DNA of 64,000 bases, taken from Siphonodentalium dalli. Taxonomy: Eukaryota; Mollusca; Scaphopoda; Gadilida; Siphonodentaliidae. How positions within the stretch are numbered: position 1 is the stretch's first letter; each line of letters starts with the position of its first letter. The translations under genes were made by a program, and so were the position numbers. The DNA is taken from positions 97,897,345-97,961,344 of the forward strand of contig CP136061.1 in assembly GCA_032622095.1 (NCBI GenBank), read 5' to 3'. Below are positions 44,402 to 56,580 of this stretch, piece after piece. The notes below the pieces were generated by a model. It was not told the origin of the DNA. It was given only the letters and a program-made list of their open reading frames with translations, and made no database searches.

Positions 44402-45117
44402 GTTGTTTTATTCAAATGGCTACAAAAATTAAGTTGTGTTCTGATTACAGGTAATGAATGTGGACAGTTGCGACACCCATAAATAATTGGATAAACACCA
44501 CAAGGGATAAAATCCAAGGCACTCTTTGGTCAGTTTGGTGATGAAGAGAGATGAGGCCAGTAGAGTGAGCCAAAGGGAATTACCGGTAACTCACAGCCAG
44601 GCGACTGCAACTTGTCGCAAGGATGCCAACTTTCTAACCTAAGCTCACCCTGTATTTGTTTCAATAATGATGTACATGTATCAAGTTGATTGAAAAATCA
44701 TTCATGAAGTTAATGTTGAAAATAAATGTGTGGAAAGCAAACCGACAGACAGAGAGACAGACGAACAGACCTCAGAACATTTTTACAGGGAGACAATAAC
44801 ATGCAGACTGAATGATATAACTGTCTTTTCTTGGCTGATTCCATATGTGTGAGTAAGATTTAATAGCACTTTTTGGCACTACCAAATGTATCACATTGGC
44901 AACTTAAATTCCCTATATTCATGCAGGGATTGATTGGATTATGCATTAATAGCTTCAGAATCAGAAACAAAATGAGAAATCAAAAGTAACCCTAATTTAT
45001 AGTACCGGTAAATGCTGATGACAGAGTCCATAGCAATTTGAATTATGATCAAGTTTGATTTGATGCTATTTGTATGCACTCCTGTACAGTTTACGTTCAT
45101 TTTGTGATTTCAAATGA
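44402..45117. other. Upstream of transposase; no gene seen
   Basis: Would hold the transposase promoter and element end; I could not find a terminal repeat matching the 42.2-kb side. Confidence 0.4.
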
Positions 45118-45400
45118 TAGGTGCCCAAATTCTTACTCTAATCAAATTTTGCTCATATAAAGTTAATTTCTCGCCATTTCATGACTACGGTATATAAAGC
45201 AAATTAAGCAATAAAATCATACGTTTAATTTTTGTCATAATGTAGGTGCTGGGTGGGGGAGGAGATACGGTACTCAGGCCTGGGTATCTCCCCCCCCCCC
45301 CCCCCACCCCAAATTCTCACTCTAATCAAATTTTGCTCATAAAAAGTTAATTTCTCGCCATTTCATGACTATAAAGCAAATTAAACGATAGAATCATAAG
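45118..45400 (+). repeat. Direct repeat of about 105 bp, 183 bp apart
   Basis: Blocks 45,123-45,225 and 45,306-45,400 share 'ctaatcaaattttgctcata' and 'ttaatttctcgccatttcat'. Between them are G- and C-rich runs with gggtatctcc / ggagatac as an inverted pair. Confidence 0.8.
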
Positions 45401-46213
45401 GTAATATTTTGACATATTTATGCTATTATTGGATTAAGTTAAACTTCAAAATAACCAAAAAAAATATATATATAGTTTTCTCGGCATTTCTTACTATAAT
45501 AATATAAAATAAGTGAGGGAAAAAAAATGTACGAGTGGGGTGGGGGGATACGACATACGGTACCCATGTGTTTGTGGTCAGCTTTTCAAATTCATACAGA
45601 CAAAATGGAGACTGGTCTGGCAAATGTAAGAATACAGCTACAATAGGTCAATAGCTGTTGCATTCAATATAACTTAATAAAACATGCACATTTACTGGAC
45701 ATACAGGTAATAAGGTTTTAACTTTTAACCGAATTTATAAATCGCTACCGGTATTCCAAGATATCAATACAGTGATGAAAACGACTGGACAAAACACCGG
45801 GTGTATGTCGTTTCCTATAAATAAGATACTCAGCTACAACTTTGCAGTGATTATTATTATTCAGGACAACAAATTAACAAAGTTTAATAAATTTTACATC
45901 ATCAGTGACGTCCATACTGCCATTATGTTTTATATACCGGTACCTGTTCTGTCAATCGGTAGTTGGAAAAGATCGGTGTTTGTCGGAACACATGCACTTT
46001 TTTTATCAGAACAGCGGTTCCCTTCACATGATACTTAGAAATAAAATGACGATATGGATGGTGACGAGTCACTTGCCGCTAATGATGAAAAATGTTTTAA
46101 ACTTGTTAATTTAGCATCCAGAATTTTTTCACTGTACCGTAGAGTTGTAGCTGACTATTTTATTTAGGCCAAAAGGAAGAATACCTGAGTTTAGGGTAAC
46201 ATGAGGGAAAAAA
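45401..46213. other. No gene supported
   Basis: Should contain downstream exons if the minus-strand gene at 46.5-47.2 kb is real, but I could not fit one in frame. Confidence 0.35.
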
Positions 46214-46561
46214 ACAGGGGCGGGCGGGCGGTACTTCATTTTATTTTATTTTTTCATTTTATTTTTCACGGGGAATAGTATTTAAGTATTCGTGCCTTCT
46301 AATCGTCTGCCAGTGTCACTCGTATATAGCTTGGGCAAGTCATTGTCACACTAATCAATGTCATGGTAGCTTTAATAAGTTTAATGGTGTTGCAGAAGTT
46401 CAATGACATGTATACAGCGTGATATTAAATGATATTATATATATAATAAGTGTCCAGTGTTGGAAATTAAACGGTTTATGTTCACGCTGAAGCTCGGATA
46501 TTACAGGCCAAATCCTACGAGTGGACATATTACTTTTCAATTTCCCACACAAGACACTTAC

Positions 46562-46735
46562 ATGTATGATATTTTGTTTATCCACCGACTCGAATACTAA
46601 GAAATTTTGTGAAATATTCAACTCATAAGGTGAATTTAACAAGAGTTCCTCCATTGGAAATGACACATACATGCGGCAACGCCAATGTGACGTACATAAC
46701 ATAATCAATATGTAAAGCGGTGGTGGCATTAACAC
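46562..46735 (-). CDS. Candidate exon, copy 1 (unknown protein)
   Basis: Bounded by a strong acceptor (actttgttttacag) and a consensus donor (GTAAGT, 46,556-46,561). It is exactly 174 bp (58 codons) and open in phase 0. It encodes a hydrophobic start (MPPPLYILIMLC) and then YVSFPMEELLLNSPYELN. I recognise no domain. It lies on the minus strand, 300 bp downstream of the small ORF at 47,034-47,192, and is duplicated at 48,233-48,406. Confidence 0.4.
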
Positions 46736-46826
46736 CTGTAAAACAAAGTAAGCACCAATAACAATATATGTGCATTGATTACCCTATGACTGTTGCATTC
46801 GGATCAGGGCGACACAGAGGATGTTG

Positions 46827-46887
46827 ATTCATCGGGTCCGGCTTTCTGTAGAACTAATAGTTCTACAGAAAGCCGGACCCGATGAAT
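46827..46887. repeat. 61-bp perfect palindrome, copy 1
   Basis: 30-bp perfect arms (ATTCATCGGGTCCGGC... and complement) around a single A at 46,857. It lies in the putative intron of the duplicated minus-strand gene and can form a hairpin with almost no loop. Confidence 0.92.
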
Positions 46888-47033
46888 AAATGAATATTTA
46901 ATGAGAAATAGTCCTACTAGGAAAAAATTCAGTTCTACCAGGTACATACCTCTCCTACTGCATGGGTACATACAGACTCAATGTTACGTCAGGCTTATAA
47001 TTTTCAGGGTGGATGCGGTGAGAGGTGGATAAA

Positions 47034-47192
47034 CTATAATAATGGAATTTTGAGCTTTGGGTCGATTTCAAAAGTGTCAGAATTATATTTAATCCGACAT
47101 TTTATTACTATGTCCTTTTCTGTCAGTTCAGAATCCGTGTGGTACCAGTTCACGCACGACAACATATCTGTGCTATAGTTGACAGGCGCCAT
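47034..47192 (-). CDS. Candidate 5' coding exon or small ORF, copy 1
   Basis: An ATG in a favourable context (ATCATGG) opens 52 codons ending at TAG (47,034-47,036). The sequence (MAPVNYSTDMLSCVNWYHTD, then KDIVIKCRIKYN) looks protein-like in composition. No good donor was found before the stop, so the true exon end is uncertain. Upstream lie ETS- and YY1-like boxes, which supports a 5' end here. Duplicated at 48,705-48,863. Confidence 0.35.
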   Translation of the reverse strand: MAPVNYSTDMLSCVNWYHTDSELTEKDIVIKCRIKYNSDTFEIDPKLKIPLL

Positions 47193-47465
47193 GATGTTTC
47201 TATTCTGATTCATATGAACGCATTTGTGAAGTTTAATAGCTAAAACTCAGGATCTATCCGCACACAGAAGTGTTTCCGCCATATTCAATCGACATGTGCA
47301 ATCGGCAAAATATCCGGTTACTTTCGATTTGCTAGTTAATACATATTCCGGCACAAGTATCGCGTGTTTTCTGGTTTCCGCTTTTGAGAAATCGACGAGG
47401 TTTGCCGAACAATGACGAGGTAATACGAATATACTACCAACAACAATGGCGGCACTTCCGTTTTT
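47193..47465 (-). promoter_or_regulatory. Promoter-like region of duplicated minus-strand gene
   Basis: On the minus strand CGGAAGTG (ETS-like) is directly followed by CCGCCATTG (YY1-like) at 47,444-47,460, and a second ATGGCGGAA lies at 47,274-47,283. Such paired boxes mark TATA-less animal promoters. They are upstream of the ATG at 47,190-47,192. Copy 2 has the same boxes at 48,945-49,131. Confidence 0.35.
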
Positions 47466-48232
47466 CGTGAATTGACGATATTTGCAAAGAAATGGTTTAC
47501 TTGTTTAAGCTAATTCCGTAGTCGCGAATTCCTAATTACAACAAAATAAAATGAAGTCGGAGGAAATTTTTGAAAAACAATAAAATGGAATTTGGCGGCA
47601 GGTTTTGAGTAGGGGCGGGCGGGTTACCCTAAACACAGGTATTCTTCGTTTTGGTCTTATAGGAAACATGTGACATATGCCCGGTGTTTAAGACATCTTT
47701 AGTGCTTTTATTTGAGATACCGTATGTTAGTCAGACCATTTGGTCAAGTATCCATAACTGTATATCTATTAGGATAGTGATTTATAAATTTTATTAAAAT
47801 CTTATTTTCCGGACTTTTTTGGTAATCCTGCTAAGTTTTGGAACATGATGTCAACATTTTAGCCATGAAGTTGAACACGATGGTACAGGGGCGGGCGGGC
47901 GGTACTTCATTTTATTTTATTTTTTCATTTTATTTTTCACGGGGAATAGTATTTAAGTATTCGTGCCTTCTAATCGTCTGCCAGTGTCACTCGTATATAG
48001 CTTGGGCAAGTCATTGTCACACTAATCAATGTCATGGTAGCTTTAATAAGTTTAATGGTGTTGCAGAAGTTCAATGACATGTATACAGCGTGATATTAAA
48101 TGATATTATATATATAATAAGTGTCCAGTGTTGGAAATTAAACGGTTTATGTTCACGCTGAAGCTCGGATATTACAGGCCAAATCCTACGAGTGGACATA
48201 TTACTTTTCAATTTCCCACACAAGACACTTAC

Positions 48233-48406
48233 ATGTATGATATTTTGTTTATCCACCGACTCGAATACTAAGAAATTTTGTGAAATATTCAACTCATAAG
48301 GTGAATTTAACAAGAGTTCCTCCATTGGAAATGACACATACATGCGGCAACGCCAATGTGACGTACATAACATAATCAATATGTAAAGCGGTGGTGGCAT
48401 TAACAC
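48233..48406 (-). CDS. Candidate exon, copy 2
   Basis: Exact counterpart of 46,562-46,735, with the same acceptor and donor and the same coding sequence. Confidence 0.38.
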
Positions 48407-48497
48407 CTGTAAAACAAAGTAAGCACCAATAACAATATATGTGCATTGATTACCCTATGACTGTTGCATTCGGATCAGGGCGACACAGAAGATGTTG

Positions 48498-48558
48498 ATT
48501 CATCGGGTCCGGCTTTCTGTAGAACTAATAGTTCTACAGAAAGCCGGACCCGATGAAT
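48498..48558. repeat. 61-bp perfect palindrome, copy 2
   Basis: Counterpart of 46,827-46,887; arms remain perfect. Confidence 0.92.
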
Positions 48559-48704
48559 AAATGAATATTTAATGAGAAATAGTCCTACTAGGAAAAAATT
48601 CAGTTCTACCAGGTACATACCTCTCCTACTGCATGGGTACATACAGACTCAATGTTACGTCAGGCTTATAATTTTCAGGGTGGATGCGGTGAGAGGTGGA
48701 TAAA

Positions 48705-48863
48705 CTATAATAATGGAATTTTGAGCTTTGGGTCGATTTCAAAAGTGTCAGAATTATATTTAATCCGACATTTTATTACTATGTCCTTTTCTGTCAGTTC
48801 AGAATCCGTGTGGTACCAGTTCACGCACGACAACATATCTGTGCTATAGTTGACAGGCGCCAT
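48705..48863 (-). CDS. Candidate 5' coding exon or small ORF, copy 2
   Basis: Exact counterpart of 47,034-47,192. Confidence 0.33.
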   Translation of the reverse strand: MAPVNYSTDMLSCVNWYHTDSELTEKDIVIKCRIKYNSDTFEIDPKLKIPLL

Positions 48864-49556
48864 GATGTTTCTATTCTGATTCATATGAACGCATTTGTGA
48901 AGTTTAATAGCTAAAACTCAGGATCTATCCGCACACAGAAGTGTTTCCGCCATATTCAATCGACATGTGCAATCGGCAAAATATCCGGTTACTTTCGATT
49001 TGCTAGTTAATACATATTCCGGCACAAGTATCGCGTGTTTTCTGGTTTCCGCTTTTGAGAAATCGACGAGGTTTGCCGAACAATGACGAGGTAATACGAA
49101 TATACTACCAACAACAATGGCGGCACTTCCGTTTTTCGTGAATTGACGATATTTGCAAAGAAATGGTTTACTTGTTTAAGCTAATTCCGTAGTCGCGAAT
49201 TCCTAATTACAAAAAAATAAAATGAAGTCGGAGGAAATTTTTGAAAAACAATAAAATGGAATTTGGCGGCAGGTTTTGAGTAGGGGCGGGCGGGTTACCC
49301 TAAACACAGGTATTCTTCGTTTTGGCCTTATAGGAAACATGTGACATATGCCCGGTGTTTAAGACATCTTTAGTGCTTTTATTTGAGATACCGTATGTTA
49401 GTCAGACCATTTGGTCAAGTATCCATAACTGTATATCTATTAGGATAGTGATTTATAAATTTTATTAAAATCTTATTTTCCGGACTTTTTTGGTAATCCT
49501 GCTAAGTTTTGGAACATGATGTCAACATTTTAGCCATGAAGTTGAACACGATGGTA

Positions 49557-50388
49557 TTACAAAATGATTGACTTTGCTGATTGCCATAGCCAATTATGAG
49601 GGTTGTATATACCGTATGTGATTGATTTAAAACGCTGGGTGCTGTATGAATGTGAATTTGATTCGGTATCTCAAAAACAGATAATATTGAAATCACTCAA
49701 AAGGTATAGAAACTGTGGTGAGTCGATGAGTTTATTGTTTGAATGTTTCCTTGTAGCATGTATAGACAGGATCGTGGTACAAAACTAATGAAAGTAAATT
49801 CTAATTCTGTATCATGTACCGGTATGAGGTTTTTCGAGGTATGCCCAAAATTGATACCGGTAGTCGCGTAAATCACATTAGAAATGTTTCTCAATCTGAG
49901 CAATGATATTTCCTACAAAACTGTGAAATGAGCTACCCCGATGAAATGACTAAATTTCCTATTGTAGATAAATCCGGGTTCTGTAACAGAATAAAGTTAA
50001 GTCTTAAGAGCTAACGTACACAAGGAACACAGAGATTTCATTCTAGCGGTCGTATAATTCGTTGCGCCAGGTGACCGGGCGCAAACCCCCAGTACTTTAT
50101 AACGACACTACACTGAACGTAGAAGGATACGCACTGGTACGTTCATGACTGAACTATGAGTTTATGTTACTTGGTGCCTTGACGGAGCTAGACGACTGAA
50201 AACGCTTCGCAAATGCAGTGATATACATGCGAAGCTAAATGTTACACATGTTCAGATTGATGTTTAACAGACATGATGATAATTACTAATAGTAATCGCT
50301 ACCAACTTCTGTGATCGCAACGATCGATAACGTGTTTACCGTTTCCTATTTTTGAGTCAAATTAATAGACAAATACAAAATAGATACG
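49557..50388. other. No gene seen
   Basis: AT-rich DNA right of the tandem duplication. Confidence 0.45.
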
Positions 50389-50700
50389 GTTGGCGATTAT
50401 CGCAATACGATAGGGGAACACTTTAACGTTCTTAAGTACTCATATTTCACCAATTTTTGTACCTGGCTTGCCTGTCCTAAGTTTCACCGGGAAAATGGCT
50501 AATTTGATACTATTTGTCGTTATATAGTACATATTCATCACCCCATTTCATAAAAATAAAATAAAAGAAGCCGAAGATGACATGTTTAAAATGTTTGAAG
50601 CATGAATTTGGCGATATGTTGCTATCAGAGTACGTTATACTTGTGAAAGTTACGTTACGCACAGTGTTCCCCTATCTGTCGTATTGCGATAATCGCCAAC
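50389..50700. mobile_element. 312-bp MITE with about 35-bp inverted ends
   Basis: Ends GTTGGCGATTATCGCAATAC...taggggaacact and complement; the right arm has four extra bases (caga). No target duplication identified. Followed by a CAGT/GAGT-rich self-complementary tract (50,728-50,790). Confidence 0.75.
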
Positions 50701-53700
50701 CAACCAATACACTGGTCACTGGCAATAGATACAGTCACTGTCACAGTGACACTGACAGTGACTGAGTGAGTGACTGACTCAGTGAGTGTGTAAAAATATC
50801 AAATCACTAACTAATCCCTTAGATTCAATCCTTGTCTTTTATTTATGGTCCTATTTGTACATATTTATTATTACTATTAATTATTATAATTATGACACTC
50901 CTCAGAGTCAGTCTCATGTGTCTGTGATGAAATTTGAAAATTCAAATTGATATTGAATCATGAATGCCTCGAATTTTGATAATTAAATTAATTTCCGAAG
51001 ACCGAAACTTCATTTGGACACAAATTTCATCGTGCGTAATGATATTACCTCAAAAGATTCATGGACGGTAACAAACCCGCTGAAACAACATTCTTTATAC
51101 ATGTATCACTCTTAAAATCCATTTGTTGTTGTTGTTAAAATCCATGTTGTTGTTAAAATCCATTTAGTAGTTCTATTTACCAAGTGAACAAAATGGCGTC
51201 GACCGCTTCGTCTCCTTAGTAATGAGACCCCTGGTGGGTGGTGTACGGAAGTTATTCATTGGCTATAGCACCAAGACAATATCCAATGAGAGTACGCGTT
51301 GTATGATTTTTTTTTTTACAAATGGCAGGCGCGTACCGAAGGGGCGATAAATTAATTCTGATTATAAATATATTATATAGTTAAAGGGATAATTATGTCC
51401 AATCTTATCTCAGATTAGTGACACACAATAATTAAAAAAATTTAAGTCGATAAATATTCTAAATTTAACGCATATAAAATTAAAGATCAATACACATTTG
51501 GTGAATTACTAAAATGTATCAGCACATATTAAATTTAATTTCACCAAGCCATATGGGTACCGGTAGGCCTGTAGCCTGATTACGAATGAACGCTTTTATA
51601 TATTTTTTATTTATTTATTTTCTAAAAGATCTTCTCTCGTATAGTATAATATATAACTACATATTCATATATAAACGTCTAGATATGTAGGCCTAATGTT
51701 TTTTTTTGGGGCTATTTTCTATCTCCGAAACCGGACGACATCGATCGATCTGATGTACAATCGATGGAACCGAATATAATTTAAACATGTATTCAGAGTT
51801 TCATACCTTCAGTAATTAACAACTTATATTTTAGCCCATTTTCGACATGCATCGTGAAATAAAATTATATATAGGCCTATAGAGGTACCGGTAATAATTT
51901 ATTATTTAATACATTGACAAACACTTAGGCCTATACAGTATACTATCTGTCCTGAAACTTTATGAAATAAATGGATAGACAATTCAACAGAATTTAACTT
52001 TTTATCGCATTAACATGTTAATGCATGCACTGCATGGTGAACATTATTGTATATATTGATAAAATGTTTCACAATTAACTAAATTGTCCATGATCCTTGA
52101 ATACATATTTTTTACGAAGAAAAAAAAATACATCCTTCCGTAGAACTGGGGAGTGAATTATCATAAAATTTAATGGACATACCTTTGCTCATGATGATTG
52201 TTGGTAGTTGTGGTATGTGACGATACACAAACTGTAAAAAGGAGAAAATATTGGTTATTGGAAAATTGGTTTACCACATTTTGGATGGATATATATATAG
52301 GCCTATGCATTATCTAGTTTTTTCTTCCGAAAAAGGTCATATAAATATAGACAATGTGCAACAAACGAATACCGTAATTGATTCGGTTTTTAAATTTCAC
52401 GAGAAAAACATGTTTAGTAAAAATATAATTATGCCATATATAAATATACCCGTAGTTGTTGCCACTTTTTTGAAGGAGAAATCTAAAGAAAATAATGAGT
52501 ATGTTATTCACAATATTTGTCGTATCAGCATAAAATAAATTACCAGCTTCTTTCTCATTTTAATTTTAATTGGGGGGAGTTACCGGTGCATGGGTTCATA
52601 AATGAGGTTAGATGTTGTCTGATCAAACAATTAATTTGTCAAATTTCTTTTTCAGAGTTCAAGCTTGCAATGAATTTTAACAAAAACATACTACTATAAT
52701 AAGAAAATAACCCAATCAGATAATAATTTAAAGTACTTACATGTATATGTTTTAGTGGAGTTGGTGATGAAGTGAAGCGAACAATATGTATACGAACTGA
52801 TCAATGTTGATTTTAAAAGTACAGTATGCCAGTGCCTCTTGAAAAATCTGTATTTATCTCTCAGATAATCTCTTGGTGAGAAGCACGTGACGTATTCTGT
52901 CCAATCGCGTTCTTGGGAAACCACTTCAACCGCTCACTGTGAATCTTAATTCATTGGTGTGAACCAGATAAAAGTAAACCGAAAATAGTGAGACGCGCTC
53001 AGTATGTGTGAAAGTGTCATACACCTCTGAGTAAATTTAAGACACAAGGGGAATCCAATTCAAATCCCACACTGTTGTTTTAACAATTGGGCGTTTACTT
53101 TAAATCGTATTTACCACTATGTGTCCCCTTTGTCGGGTCGTGTATGTAATAATTTATTTCGGTTTGGCATTTTACCCGCCGTCTATACGTCGGTAAAATC
53201 CCCCCACACAAAAAATGGGGAGGGGTAGCTGTCCGAATTAGCTAACTGTTTGTATTTCATATTTATCTCAAATAATGTATGTATATATGTACGGTTTTGT
53301 TGAGATTAATTCAAATTAAAAAAACAACCACAATGGTTAGAATGCAATGGGAACAATTTGTGTGTCTATGTTTCAAATTATACACGAGCTTCATTTAATT
53401 TGGATGAAAAACTTCACTAAAAATATATGATTTCAATTAATCGAACAAATAAAACATGTTTCACACTTATAAATAAGACATGCACGTTGACAAAAACACG
53501 AAATACTGATTAAAAAAAAAAACCAGCTTCATACCCATGCCAGTGATTCTCCAGGTGTTTTAAATTGTTCTGACAGAAGTGAAACAAATGCTCTTTATTT
53601 TTACCATATCAGGAAAACACTATATAATTGACGCACAACGCTCTTTTCTGTTTTTTTTATCTGTATACACAATCGATATCTCTTCACATGTACATCAAAA

Positions 53701-54730
53701 ACATATTTATTCATGTAAATTCATTTTAATCCAGCAAACAAGTGATAACAATATTAAATAATTTAAGACTGCATTCAAATTAGTTTTGCATTTGTATTAT
53801 CTATGTATTTGGGGGATAAATTCTTGGACAATGGCCGCTTTTTATAATTTTATAATAAACATGCAACCTTGGTGGGGGAGGGGGCATTTTCAGTTGGCAT
53901 GTTTAGTGTAAACAATATTTATTTGAACAAAAGAACAGAACATCACATTGACAATTATATATGTTGCATGTTTGGGGCGGCACATGTTATGTCTGGGGTG
54001 GATGTGGTCAATTGTACGGAATCCATCTGAGTACAATTTTATACCTATATAATTCATAAGTAACCTGTACCAGTTTAAAGATACGGGCGGGTTGGCGGTG
54101 GGTATGCTGTACGTTAAATTATTCAGCTCCGTCAAAAATCACCGTCAAATAGAAATTCCCTTCTACTTGGTCAGAAAAATTTGGGGAAATGTGGCAAATT
54201 ACCATGGCAACGTCTTAAGTAAGGCGAGTCGAAATTTCCTGTGAAAAAAAATCTGGGAAAAAAGTTTTAAAATGTCTCGAAAATAGGCAAAGTCAGAAAA
54301 TAAACGGAAATTGACCGAAACAAGTCCTGGGTCATTTATGGCCACCTCGGCCGAAAACGTTACAGAACCTGGCTTTTGTTTAGATCCGGATATATGGTAA
54401 ACATAAAGAGCGTTATTTTTTACTGTTTTCCTAATATTGAAATAATAAAGAGCGTTTATAGCATTTGTGCCCGATTAACCAATATAATTGCACAAGCTGT
54501 GTTATGTAAACAGAAGCAAAACATTTGTAACACGAACATGTATTGTTTACGTACACGATCGTACGTACGTCTTGACGACAATATACTATTTACGCGCTGA
54601 TTATGTTTGGCATATGTACAAAACTATATATATATATTAATATTCCTTCTGTTGATGGCGATTTGAACAGATATGAATTTTTCTGCGACTGCACGTTAAT
54701 ATGGATCATTTATCATAGATATGATTACTT
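50701..54730. other. No gene supported; probably intron of dystroglycan
   Basis: AT-rich with homopolymers. It may lie in the long intron before the last dystroglycan exon; no upstream exon of that gene was identified here, so they are probably outside the window. Confidence 0.4.
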
Positions 54731-55269
54731 AGCTATTATTTCTTTCAGAATAGAACATTCCATACCAACAGTACGGCATCGTAAATTTGGTGCCGACTCG
54801 GTAAAGGTGTAATTTGGCAACAATCCGGCCGTCTTTAACTGAATTCAATTGCAATTGATAGGCAATTGTGAATATATATATTATTTCGCTATCTGAAATT
54901 TGGTACCAATTCAACACCTTGCTTTCGGCATCAATCATGCAGGTTTTATATATATGTGCATCATTATGGCAGCATATATATACATGTATAATCGATTTCT
55001 AAGCTGTTATAACTGTTTCAGTTAATAACTTTCCATACCTGAACGGCATCGGAAAATTGGTACCGATTCGGCGTCAGAAAATTGCTACCAATTCATTACC
55101 GGAAAGTATATATAGGCACCAATTCGCTATCGTGAAATTGGTACCAATTCAACACCTAGCTTTCGGCATCAATCATGCAGCATGGCAACAATCCGACTTT
55201 AACTGGATTCAATTGCAATCATTCACTGCCATGTGAAATTGAATAATTAGATTATCATTTCACCCGGAT

Positions 55270-55281
55270 ATATATATATAT

Positions 55282-55321
<40 letters not shown>

Positions 55322-55336
55322 CTATATATATATATA
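55270..55336. repeat. (TA)n microsatellite
   Basis: About 65 bp of TA repeats with two interruptions (tagata, tagcta). Confidence 0.95.
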
Positions 55337-55925
55337 TTTCTGGTTCATATATGCAGTAACTGAATGTTAGTTTAAATTATGTATAATATACACACCTCAC
55401 AATTTATACATGTGTATCATTATGGCATCATATATACATGTACACTCGATTGCTATAAGCTGTTACATATAATTGTTTCAGATAAACTTAAAATTAGAAC
55501 ATTCCACACCTGAACGGCATCGGAAAATTGGTACTGATTCGGTGTCAGAAAATTGGTACCAATTCACTACCTGAATGTAGGCACCAATTCGCCATCGGAA
55601 ATTTGGTAACAAATCAACACCTATCCTGGCACCGAACCAGCACCAAACTGGTGCATGGTTTATAGCACCGTAAAAATGGTATCATACACACCTCATAATA
55701 TATACATGTGCATAATTATGGCAGCATATATACATGTACACTCGATTACTATAATCTGTTACATATAATTGTTTCCATAACATACCATACCTGAACGGCA
55801 TCGGAAAATTGGTACCGATTCGGTGTCAGAAAATTGGTACCAATTCACTACCGGAAAGTAGGCACCAATTCGCTATCGCAAATTTGGTACCAAATCAACA
55901 CCTTGCTTTCGGCACCAATCATGCA

Positions 55926-56286
55926 GCACTGAACCAGCACCAAACTGGTGCATGGTTAGCACCGTAAAATTGTGATGGTAACCTGGCACCAAACCAATAA
56001 CAGACTGGTACATGGTTATCACCATATAATATATTTGATTACTAAAAAAAAAAAAAAATCTTGTAAATATATATAATTTTATATTTTATTTTTAAAAAAA
56101 TATATCCATTTTTTTAAATGTTTAAATATATGTATGTTAATTTTTTATTTTTTTGTTGTTAAATAATAAAATATATATTATATATATGGTGATAACCAGG
56201 TACCAGTCTGGTATTGGTTTGGTGCCATATTACCATCACAATTTTGATGGTGCTAACCGTGCACCAGTTTGGTGCTGATTCAGTGC
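55926..56286. repeat. Long inverted repeat, arms about 110 bp
   Basis: Arm 55,926-56,034 (gcactgaaccagcacc ... ggttatcaccatataatat) pairs with 56,173-56,286 at most positions. The 140-bp spacer is almost pure A/T. It probably marks the terminal repeats of a foldback element at the array end. Confidence 0.8.
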
Positions 56287-56580
56287 CAGGATACCATCAC
56301 CTCGTTATCCGGCACCGAACTGGTGCCGAATTGGTGCCGCAATGTTTACTGGGATATATTTAATGTAACCTATAAATCAACCGTGTACATGTGTTATCTG
56401 GTTTATTAATTTGATACATGTATTTTATATGTTTATAACTTTATAGGCCACCATGCAGACTATTTGTGGTTATCTTTGAATATGTTTATACTTTATAGCA
56501 TAGCACGTGGTATTGCTTGTTTCATTGTCTTATGGTCATGTATTCATTTATTTATATATTTTTTTTCCGTGTAATTTCAG

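Larger units (their letters stand above)
46214..47884 (+). repeat. 1,671-bp tandem duplication, copy 1
   Basis: Directly adjacent to a copy at 47,885-49,555; constant offset of 1,671 bp. By eye only about three single-base differences (near 46,818, 47,541 and 47,656). The start shows only a 2-bp overlap (AC) at the junction. Confidence 0.95.
47885..49555 (+). repeat. 1,671-bp tandem duplication, copy 2
   Basis: See copy 1. The near identity means either a very recent event, ongoing conversion, or two haplotypes collapsed side by side in an assembly. Confidence 0.95.
54735..56345. repeat. GGTACC-rich repeat array, three to four modules
   Basis: Modules starting at about 54,760, 55,035, 55,505 and 55,790 share the blocks 'cctgaacggcatcgg', 'aaaattggtaccgattcgg', 'ttggtaccaattcactacc' and 'ggcaccaattcgctatcg'. 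Each carries several GGTACC or GGCACC words about 20-25 bp apart. The last module is followed by an inverted partial copy, closing the array as a large foldback. Confidence 0.8.
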
